Below, in pieces: positions 42,145 to 49,071 of a stretch of DNA of 64,000 nt. Position 1 is the stretch's first letter, and each line of letters opens with the position of its first letter. The position numbers and the translations under genes were made by a program. Origin of the DNA: Peterkaempfera sp044755465 (GTDB lineage: Bacteria > Actinomycetota > Actinomycetes > Streptomycetales > Streptomycetaceae); assembly GCF_044755465.1 (NCBI RefSeq), contig NZ_JBIVRB010000002.1:186001-250000 (forward strand). The letters run 5' to 3'. The notes under the pieces were generated by a model. It was not told where the DNA came from. It saw only the letters and a program-made list of their open reading frames with translations, and ran no database searches.

Positions 42145-44013
42145 ATGCACACCACCCCCATATCCGCCACCGTCACCCCCGCCGACGCCTGGGACCGCGC
42201 CGGACAGCGCCTGCTGGCCAAGGCCATCGCGGAGTTCGCGTACGAGGAACTGCTCACCCCCGAACCGGACGCCGAACCCGACGCCGAACCGGACGCCGAA
42301 CCGGAACCCGGCGCCCCGGCCCGCTACCGGCTCAGCCTGCGCTCCGGCGCCACCTGGACCTTCACCGCCCGGCGCGGCACCTTCGGCAGCTGGCAGCCGG
42401 ACGCCGGGTCCATCCGCCGCACCCCGGCCCCCGAGCACGGCACCGAGGCCGGCCCCGAGCTGCTGCTGCTCGACGCCCGGGACGCCCTCGGCCTCGACGG
42501 CCCCACCACGGCCGAGGTGCTGCGCGAACTCACCGCCACCCGCCGCGCCGACGCCGCGCTGCTCACCCGCGCCCTGCCCGCCGCCGACCTGGCGGACCTG
42601 GACCACCTCGACCTGGAGGGATACCAGGAGGGCCACCCCTGCATGCTGCTCAACAAGGGCAGGCTGGGCTTCTCGGCGGCCGACACCGCCGCCTACGCCC
42701 CCGAGTCGGCGGGCACGGTACGGCTGCTCTGGGCCGCCGTCCACCGCGACCTGGCCGACTACGCCGGCATACCCGGGCTCGACGCCGACACCCTGCTCCG
42801 CGAGGAGCTGGCCGCCGAGACCCGCACCCGCTTCGCCGCCGCACTGGCCGACCACTGCGCGGCCACCGGCCACGACCCCGCCCACTTCAGCTGGCTGCCG
42901 GTCCACCCCTTCCACTGGGACGAGGCCGTCGCCCCGCTCTTCGCCCCCTATCTGGCCGACGGCCGGATCGCCCTGCTGGGCGAGGGCCCGGACCGCTACC
43001 GGCCGCTCCAGTCCATCCGCACCCTGGCCAACCTCGACCACCCCGGCCGACGCAACGTCAAGGTCCCACTGCTGATCCGCAACACCCTGGTCTGGCGCGG
43101 GCTGTCCACCCGGCCGACCCAGGCCGCCCCCGACATCACCGCCTTCCTGTACGGCCTGCGCGCGGCCGACCCGTACCTCCGCGACGAACTGCGCTTCCAC
43201 CCGCTCGGCGAGGTCGCCGCCGTCTCCGTCCGCCACCCCCTCTACGAGGCCGTCCACGACGCGCCGTACCGCTACCACGAACTGCTCGGCGCCGTCTGGC
43301 GCGAGCCCGTCACCACCCACGTCCGCCCCGGCGAGCGGGCCCGGACCCTGGCCTGCTACCTCCAGATCGGCACCGACGGCCGCGCCCTGGTCACCGAACT
43401 CGTCGCCCGCTCCGGCCTCGCCCCCCGCAGCTGGCTCACCCGCTTCCTGGCCGCCCTCCTCCCCGGACTGCTGCACCACCTCTACCGCTACGGCCTCGCC
43501 TTCTGCCCGCACGGCGAGAACACCGTCATCCTGCACGACGCCACTGACATCCCGGTCGGCATCGCGGTCAAGGACTTCGCGGAGGACGTCAACCTGCTGC
43601 CCGGCCGCCGCCCCGAGTACGCCGCCCTCACCGACCGCGCCGACGCCGTACTGCTGCGCTGGCCCGCCCAAGAGCTGGCCCACTCGCTGCTGTCCGCCGT
43701 CTTCGCCGGGCACTTCCGCTTCTTCGCACCGCTGGTGGCCGAGCACCTGGGCGTCCCCGAGCCCGAGTTCTGGCGGCTGGTCCGCGCCGAGATCGAGCGC
43801 TACCACGCCCGCTTCCCCGAACTGGCCGACCGCTTCGCCGACTTCGGGCTGCTCGCCCCGGCCTTCGACCGGGTGGCGCTCAACCGCGAACAGCTGCTCG
43901 GCGGCGGCTTCCACGACCGCGCCGAACGCGACGAGGGCTTCGACGTCGTCCACGGCACGGTGGCGAACCCGCTGGCCACCGCCCTCCCCGCCCCCCGGCA
44001 CGAGGTGGCCTGA
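42145..44013 (+). CDS. IucA/IucC-family NIS synthetase (RhbF/IucC-like)
   Basis: 622 aa from ATG 42145, 32 bp after the hydroxylase. A (PDAE)n repeat occupies residues about 39-52. The core shows WLPVHPFHWDEAVAPLFA, LQSIRTLANLDHPGRRNVKVPLLIRNTLVWRGLS and LAFCPHGENTVILHDA. As in aerobactin/rhizobactin assembly, a second synthetase would attach the second arm to the citryl intermediate. Tight linkage to the GS-like gene (three bases between stop and start) suggests the products act together. Confidence 0.9.
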   Translation: MHTTPISATVTPADAWDRAGQRLLAKAIAEFAYEELLTPEPDAEPDAEPDAEPEPGAPARYRLSLRSGATWTFTARRGTFGSWQPDAGSIRRTPAPEHGTEAGPELLLLDARDALGLDGPTTAEVLRELTATRRADAALLTRALPAADLADLDHLDLEGYQEGHPCMLLNKGRLGFSAADTAAYAPESAGTVRLLWAAVHRDLADYAGIPGLDADTLLREELAAETRTRFAAALADHCAATGHDPAHFSWLPVHPFHWDEAVAPLFAPYLADGRIALLGEGPDRYRPLQSIRTLANLDHPGRRNVKVPLLIRNTLVWRGLSTRPTQAAPDITAFLYGLRAADPYLRDELRFHPLGEVAAVSVRHPLYEAVHDAPYRYHELLGAVWREPVTTHVRPGERARTLACYLQIGTDGRALVTELVARSGLAPRSWLTRFLAALLPGLLHHLYRYGLAFCPHGENTVILHDATDIPVGIAVKDFAEDVNLLPGRRPEYAALTDRADAVLLRWPAQELAHSLLSAVFAGHFRFFAPLVAEHLGVPEPEFWRLVRAEIERYHARFPELADRFADFGLLAPAFDRVALNREQLLGGGFHDRAERDEGFDVVHGTVANPLATALPAPRHEVA

Positions 44014-44016
44014 CCC

Positions 44017-45390
44017 ATGACCGCCACCGGACCCCACCTCACCCTCGAACAGCTCCGCGCCGAACACGCCGCCGGCCGACTGGACGATGTCGTGGTCGCC
44101 GTACCCGACCTCCAGGGCCGGCTCCAGGGCAGCCGCCTCGCGGTGCCGTACTTCCTCGACCAGGCCGCCGAACAGGGCTTCGGCGCCTGCCTCTACCTCT
44201 TCTCCACCGACGTCGAGATGGCCACCGGCCCCGGCTACGCCGTGGACGCCTGGGACCGGGGCTTCGGGGACTTCGTCCTCCGGCCCGACCTCACCACCCT
44301 GCGCACCCTGCCCTGGCAGCCCGGCTCCGCCTTCGTCCTGGCCGACGCCGTCTGGCCCGGCGGCGAACCCGTCGCGGTCGCCCCCCGCCAGATCCTGCGC
44401 CACCAGCTCGCCGCCCTGGCCGAACACGGCCTGACGGCCTTTGCCGGCACCGAACTGGAGTTCCTGGTCTTCCTGGAGGACTACCGGCACGCCTGGGAGC
44501 ACGACTACCGGGGGCTGCGCCCGGCGACCCGCCACAACGTCGACTACGCCCTCCAGGGCCTCACCGAACTGGAACCGCTGGTCCGCAGGCTGCGCCGCGA
44601 GATGCCCGGCGCCGGGCTCACCCTGGAGACCGCCCGCGCCGAGTGCCACCCCGGCCAGTACGAGATCGTCTTCCGCTATGCCGAGGCCCTCACCACCTGC
44701 GACAACCACGCCGTCTTCAAGAACGGCGCCAAGCAGATCGCCGCCGAGGAGGGCCGGGCGCTCACCTTCATGCCCAAGTACGACGCGGGGGAGGGCAACT
44801 CCTGCCACATCCACCTCTCGCTGCGCGGCCGCGCCGACGGCGCCGCCGTGCTCGCGGACCCCGGCGCGGCGGACGGCATGTCGGAGCTGATGCGGCACTT
44901 CGTCGCCGGACAGCTGCACTGCCTGGCCGAACTCACCCTGCTGATGGCGCCCAACGTCAACTCCTACAAGCGGCTGCGGCCGGGCGCCTTCGCGCCCACC
45001 GGGATCGCCTGGGGGCGGGACAACCGCACCTGCCCGATCCGGGTGGTCGGCGCGGGGGAGTCGCTGCGGATCGAGCACCGGGTGCCGGGCGGCGACGCCA
45101 ACCCCTACCTCGCGGTGGCGGCGGCGGTCGCGGCGGGGCTGTACGGCATCGAGCACCGCCTGCCGCTGCCCGAACCGCACCGGGGCAACGCGCTGGCCGA
45201 CCCCGCCGTGCCCCGGCTGCCCACCACCCTCACCGAGGCGCTGCACCGCTGGGAGAACGGCGGCCTGGCCCGCAAGCTGTTCGGCGACGACGTGGTCTCC
45301 CACTACGCCCAGGCGGCCCGTACCGAGCTCTCCGCCTTCGAGTCGGCCGTCACCGACTGGGAACGGGTCCGCGGCTTCGAACGGCTCTGA
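44017..45390 (+). CDS. Glutamine-synthetase-like gamma-glutamyl-amine ligase
   Basis: 457 aa from ATG 44017. The GS catalytic domain is complete: TELEFLVFLEDY, ETARAECHPGQYEI (metal Glu residues), EGNSCHIHLSL (catalytic His), LMAPNVNSYKRLRPGAFAPTGIAWG, DNRTCPIRVVG and RIEHRVPGGDANPYLAVAAAV. The N-terminal beta-grasp is short. The shape is closer to PuuA/GlnA3-type gamma-glutamyl-polyamine synthetases than to GlnA, which conserves different loop residues. In this operon it could glutamylate a diamine or hydroxylamine intermediate, or protect free diaminopropane; both are inference. It is the last gene of the operon. Confidence 0.85.
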   Translation: MTATGPHLTLEQLRAEHAAGRLDDVVVAVPDLQGRLQGSRLAVPYFLDQAAEQGFGACLYLFSTDVEMATGPGYAVDAWDRGFGDFVLRPDLTTLRTLPWQPGSAFVLADAVWPGGEPVAVAPRQILRHQLAALAEHGLTAFAGTELEFLVFLEDYRHAWEHDYRGLRPATRHNVDYALQGLTELEPLVRRLRREMPGAGLTLETARAECHPGQYEIVFRYAEALTTCDNHAVFKNGAKQIAAEEGRALTFMPKYDAGEGNSCHIHLSLRGRADGAAVLADPGAADGMSELMRHFVAGQLHCLAELTLLMAPNVNSYKRLRPGAFAPTGIAWGRDNRTCPIRVVGAGESLRIEHRVPGGDANPYLAVAAAVAAGLYGIEHRLPLPEPHRGNALADPAVPRLPTTLTEALHRWENGGLARKLFGDDVVSHYAQAARTELSAFESAVTDWERVRGFERL

Positions 45391-45402
45391 CCCGCCGGGT
45401 GG

Positions 45403-45600
45403 GTGGTTGTTCGCGCGGTTCCTCGCGCCCCTGGGAGGTGCGTGGCCTGGGGATGCGGACGTGCGCCGGGCAGGCGGGGGTCGTTCGCGCAGTTCCTCGC
45501 GCCCCTGAGGCCCGCGCGGGGTCGCGCACGGCGTCCGGCCCCACCGCGCGGCCGACGGTCACCCCGTCTGGGGCGCGGGGAACTGCGCGACCAGCCACCC
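45403..45600. repeat. Three copies of the dispersed GC-rich repeat
   Basis: Copies at 45408-45433 (TTCGCGCGGTTCCTCGCGCC), 45482-45509 (CGTTCGCGCAGTTCCTCGCG) and 45570-45598 (GGGGCGCGGGGAACTGCGCG, inverted) lie between the convergent GS-like and inositol-phosphatase genes. They match the pair at 4469-4617. The first and third, or the second and third, could pair into a long hairpin. Likely a transcription end region. Confidence 0.75.
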
Positions 45601-45623
45601 CCGAGAGGCGAGCGTCCGCACCC

Positions 45624-46436
45624 TCAGGCGAGGTCCACCGGGCGGAGGCCCAACTCGCGGCGCACCTGCTGCCAGGACTCCTCGTCCGCCGCCACCAGCA
45701 GCCCTTCCACGTCCCGCCCGACCCGGTACGGGTCGCCGTCCAGCCGGGCGGAGACGCCGCCCGCCTCGGTGACCAGCAGTGAGCCGGGGGCGTGGTCCCA
45801 GGGCAGGGTGCGCCAGAAGAGGGTGAAGTCCTGGTCACCCTCCGCCACCCGGGGGTACTCCACACCGGAGCACCGACTGCCGGGGGCCAGCGTGCCGATG
45901 CCTCCCGTACGCGCGTCCACCGCCGTCCGCAGGTCGGGCGGCATGAAGCGGCTGAGCACCACCCCCCGCAGCGCCGCCGGCCCGCCCCCGGCCGGGGCGC
46001 GCCGCAGCCGTTCGCCGTTGCGCCAGGCGCCGCCGCCCAGCTCGGCGGTGTACCCGAGGCGGGTGGTCGGCTGCCAGATCCACGCGGCGACGGTCTCGCC
46101 GTCCTTGATCAGCGCCGCCATCACCGCGTACTCGGGTCGGCCGGCGACGAAGTTCCCGGTGCCGTCGAGCGGGTCGACCAGCCAGACGGCCGGTTCGGAG
46201 CAGACCGCCTTGACCAGCGAGGGGTCGGCGGAGACCGCCTCCTCGCCCACCACCGGGACCGGGAGCAGCCCGCGCAGCCGCTCGGCGATGATCAGCTCCG
46301 CCTCCCGGTCGGCCACGGTGACCAGCTCGCCCGGCGCCTTCTCCGACACATCGCCGTCGGCCAGGGCCCGGAAGCGCGGCTCGATCACCTCCGCCGCCGT
46401 CTCGGCGAGGATCTCCGCCACCTTGTCGACCAGCAC
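45624..46436 (-). CDS. Inositol monophosphatase-family phosphatase
   Basis: 270 aa from GTG 46436, which has GAGGAG six bases upstream; an in-frame GTG at 46463 is a less likely start. Family motifs: PVPVVGEEAVSADP (metal Glu), WLVDPLDGTGNFVAGRPEYAVM (metal Asp pair) and LPWDHAPGSLLVTEAGG (third metal Asp). Members dephosphorylate inositol monophosphate, histidinol phosphate or other sugar phosphates. It converges on the siderophore operon and probably has no part in it. Confidence 0.88.
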   Translation of the reverse strand: MLVDKVAEILAETAAEVIEPRFRALADGDVSEKAPGELVTVADREAELIIAERLRGLLPVPVVGEEAVSADPSLVKAVCSEPAVWLVDPLDGTGNFVAGRPEYAVMAALIKDGETVAAWIWQPTTRLGYTAELGGGAWRNGERLRRAPAGGGPAALRGVVLSRFMPPDLRTAVDARTGGIGTLAPGSRCSGVEYPRVAEGDQDFTLFWRTLPWDHAPGSLLVTEAGGVSARLDGDPYRVGRDVEGLLVAADEESWQQVRRELGLRPVDLA

Positions 46437-46535
46437 GCGCCGCTCCTCTCGCTTCCCCCTCACTCTCCCACGCCGGTGATCGAGGCGTCGTACCAGGCGC
46501 CTCGCACACCCGGGTACCGAGGAGGGACCGGCGGC

Positions 46536-47525
46536 TCAGCCGGCCAGGTCCTGCTGGATCTGGTCGAGGATCTGTCCGGCGCCGGTGTAGCCGATGCCCA
46601 GCATCCAGAGGTTGTCGTCCACCTTGAAGGCGTGCTTGGACTTCACCGCCGCGAGGTCCTTCCAGAGCGCACCGTCGGTGATCTTCTTCTCGTTGCTCTT
46701 CACCGCGTCGCCGTAGGTGGAGTAGAAGATGACGTCCGCGGCGGCCTGGTCGACCTGCTCCGGGCTGATGTCGATGTTGAAGCCGTCCTTGTCCTGGTTG
46801 GCCGGCCGGCCCACGCCCAGGTCCTTGAAGATCGACCCGATGAAGGTGTCATTGAGGTAGAGCCGGGTGGGCGCGCCCTCCACGAAGCGGGCCATCTCGA
46901 ACTTGGTCGCCTTGACCTTCGCCGCGCCGCCCAGCTGGTCGACCAGCTCCTTGACGTGGTTCTGGTAGGCCGCCTCCACCTGCTTGGCCTCGGCCTGCTT
47001 GCCGAGCGCCTCCGCGTGCAGCTCGAAGTTCTGCTTCCAGACCGGGCCGGTGGTCTCGGTGAAGACGGTGGGGGCGATCTTCGACAGCTCGTCGTAGCGC
47101 TTCTCGTCGCGGACCTGGCTGCTCAGGATCAGGTCGGGCTTGAGCGCGGCGACGGCCTCCAGATTGGGTTCGCCGATGGTGCCGACCGCCTTGATCCCGG
47201 CCAGCTCGTCCTTCGGGAGGTACGTGGAGAAGGGCGCGCCCGCCGCCACGGTGGTGGCGCCGACCGGGGTGATGCCCAAGGTGACCGCCGAGTCCAGTGC
47301 GTCGGTGTCCAGCACCACGACCCGCGAGGGGTGGTCCGGCACCTGGGTCTCGCCTCGGAAGTGCTTCACCGGGTGCGTACCGGCGCCGGCGCCGGCGCTC
47401 GCGGCGGCCGTCCCGGTGCCGTCCGTGGACGGGGTGCCGCCGTCGGAGCCGCATGCGGCGGCGGCGAAGGCGGTGACCAGGGCGAGCGCACCGGCGGCGG
47501 CCGGACGAAGGACGGTGCGGGACAT
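46536..47525 (-). CDS. Iron-siderophore ABC transporter substrate-binding lipoprotein
   Basis: 329 aa from ATG 47525. Lipoprotein signal with lipobox AAAAC (Cys25). FepB/FhuD-like class III binding protein: VVVLDTDALDSAVTLGITPVGATTVAAG, GTIGEPNLEAVAALKPDLILSS, KIAPTVFTETTG and the closing FKVDDNLWMLGIGYTGAGQILDQI. An iron box lies 93 bp upstream. No permease or ATPase gene is adjacent, so import must use a transporter elsewhere. It probably binds the siderophore made by the neighbouring operon (inference). Confidence 0.92.
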   Translation of the reverse strand: MSRTVLRPAAAGALALVTAFAAAACGSDGGTPSTDGTGTAAASAGAGAGTHPVKHFRGETQVPDHPSRVVVLDTDALDSAVTLGITPVGATTVAAGAPFSTYLPKDELAGIKAVGTIGEPNLEAVAALKPDLILSSQVRDEKRYDELSKIAPTVFTETTGPVWKQNFELHAEALGKQAEAKQVEAAYQNHVKELVDQLGGAAKVKATKFEMARFVEGAPTRLYLNDTFIGSIFKDLGVGRPANQDKDGFNIDISPEQVDQAAADVIFYSTYGDAVKSNEKKITDGALWKDLAAVKSKHAFKVDDNLWMLGIGYTGAGQILDQIQQDLAG

Positions 47526-47617
47526 GAGGGTGTGCTCCCCGGGTACGGCCGACCGGCGGGCCGGCGAACGGTGTGCTGTGGCCCGCGCAGGCGCCGTCGT
47601 CGCCGGACCACCTGAGC

Positions 47618-47631
47618 TTAGGTAAACCTAA
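47618..47631. promoter_or_regulatory. Iron box upstream of the siderophore-binding lipoprotein
   Basis: TTAGGTAAACCTAA has TTAGGT/ACCTAA arms forming a near-perfect dyad, the core of the DmdR/IdeR box. It is 93 bp upstream of the lipoprotein start on the opposite strand. Confidence 0.82.
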
Positions 47632-47694
47632 TCCACGCTCCGACGGCGAATCAAGCCGCCTCCGCCGCCGGGGGACAGCCGGGCGGACGGGCCG

Positions 47695-48064
47695 TCAGCT
47701 CTCCTCGGGGCGGTCGTCCGGGGCCAGACGGGGGCGCAGCACCTTCTCGTACTCCTCGCGCACCCGGCGGTCCATGGCCAGGGTGAACCGGGCGTCCGCC
47801 ACCGCGCGGCCCAGCGGGCGGACCCGGAGCACCGTCTCGGTCAGCCGGTGCGCCTGGTCGGGGCTGAGCCCGGCCTCCAGGCCGCCGAGCAGCCGACCGC
47901 TCACCAGCTGGACGGAAGACGTCGGCCACCGCCTCCGCGCACTCCTGGGTGCGCCGGGCGACATCGAGGACGGGCGCCGGCGGGATGCCCTCCTGGACCA
48001 GGGCGGCGGTGGCGTCCAGCAGCCGCCGGCTGACATGGGTGACGCCGTCCTGGTCGGCCGTCAC
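47695..48064 (-). pseudogene. Truncated and frameshifted MerR-type regulator
   Basis: The first reading, from 48064, gives SRRLLDATAALVQEGIPPAPVLDVARRTQECAEAVADVF; one extra base in the GGAAG context near 47914 then shifts to a second reading VQLVSGRLLGGLEAGLSPDQ... ending at the TCA stop complement at 47695. Joined, they match the C-terminal ligand-binding part of the MerR regulators that usually sit beside this SDR family in streptomycetes. The N-terminal DNA-binding domain is missing, cut off by a stop just before 48064. The gene is broken twice over; a sequencing error could explain the frameshift but not the truncation. Confidence 0.75.
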
Positions 48065-48089
48065 CTAGCCCAGCTCGATCGAGGCGCGG

Positions 48090-49013
48090 GTGTCGGCCTC
48101 GTCGGCCTGCCCGGGGAGCGCCGCCGCCACCTCCGCCCAGGTCGCCGTCGTCACCGGCGCCGCCCGAGGCGTCGGCGCGCTGCTGGCCCGCAAGCTGGCC
48201 GAGCGCGGCGCCCTGGTCGCCCTGGTCGCCCTGGTCGGCCTGGAACCGGCCGAACTGGCCGAGGCAGCCGCCGCCTGCGGCCCCGGGGCCGGCCACTGGG
48301 AGGCCGACGTCACCGACCTGGCCGCGCTCACCGAGGCCACCCGCGCCATCCAGGACCGCTACGGCCGCATCGACACCGTGGCCGCCAACGCCGGCATCGC
48401 CATCGGCGGCCCGCTGCTCGACTCCGACCACGCCGCCTTCAGTCGGGTCGTCGAAGTCAATCTGCTCGGCAGCGTCGCCACCGCTCGGGCCTTCCTGCCC
48501 GCGCTGACCGCGCCACGCGGCTATCTGCTCCAGATCGCCTCGCTGGCGGCCATCACCCCCGCCCCGCTGATGACCGCGTACTGCGCCGGCAAGTCCGGCG
48601 TCGAGGCGTTCGCCCACTGCCTGCGCGCCGAGACCGCCCACCAGGGCGTCAGGGTCGGCGTCGGCTACCTCAGCTGGACCGACACCGACATGGTCCGGGG
48701 CGCCGACGAGGACGAGGTGCTGCGCGAGCTGCGCACCCGGCTGCCCTGGCCCGTCGGCCGGACGTACCCGCTGGAGCCCGCCGTGGACCGGCTCGTGGCC
48801 GGGATCGCGCGCCGCTCCCCGCATGTCTACGCCCAGTGGTGGCTGCGCGGCATGCAGGCCGTCCGGGGCGGCCTGCCGTCCGTCATCGGCCGGTTCGGTC
48901 CCCGGGAGATCGGCCGGTTGGAACCGCGTCTCAAGGCCACCGCCGCCACCCGCCTCGGCCCGGTCGGCGCCGGCGGCGCGGCCGACAGCCGGGCGCGCCG
49001 CGTCCGCGACTGA
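48090..49013 (+). CDS. Short-chain dehydrogenase (streptomycete MerR-linked type)
   Basis: 307 aa from GTG 48090 (GAGGCG upstream). NAD(P) motif VAVVTGAARGVGALLARKLAERG, VAANAGIAIGGPL, catalytic Ser in LLQIASLAAITPAP and Tyr/Lys in AYCAGKSGVEAFAHCLRAE, then VGVGYLSWTDTDMVRGADEDEV. The final HVYAQWWLRGMQAVRG block is typical of this subfamily. The N-terminus is slightly unusual (SSACPGSAAATSAQVAVV), perhaps altered by the rearrangement that destroyed the neighbouring MerR gene. Substrate unknown. Confidence 0.86.
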   Translation: MSASSACPGSAAATSAQVAVVTGAARGVGALLARKLAERGALVALVALVGLEPAELAEAAAACGPGAGHWEADVTDLAALTEATRAIQDRYGRIDTVAANAGIAIGGPLLDSDHAAFSRVVEVNLLGSVATARAFLPALTAPRGYLLQIASLAAITPAPLMTAYCAGKSGVEAFAHCLRAETAHQGVRVGVGYLSWTDTDMVRGADEDEVLRELRTRLPWPVGRTYPLEPAVDRLVAGIARRSPHVYAQWWLRGMQAVRGGLPSVIGRFGPREIGRLEPRLKATAATRLGPVGAGGAADSRARRVRD

Positions 49014-49025
49014 GCCCGAAAAGCG

Positions 49026-49060
49026 CCCAGGGGCCCCCGCCGACGGCGGGAGCCCCTGGG
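49026..49060. terminator. Strong bidirectional stem-loop
   Basis: CCCAGGGGCCCCCGC (49026-49040) pairs with GCGGGAGCCCCTGGG (49046-49060), 14 of 15 pairs with a five-base loop. It is centred between the converging SDR and glycosidase genes. Confidence 0.85.
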
Positions 49061-49071
49061 GTGACGCTGGA

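Noticed and set aside
41860..45303. Long open minus-strand frame over the synthetase and ligase genes
   Set aside because: It is a third-position GC artefact opposite coding genes; no recognisable domain, and the plus-strand genes have full motifs.
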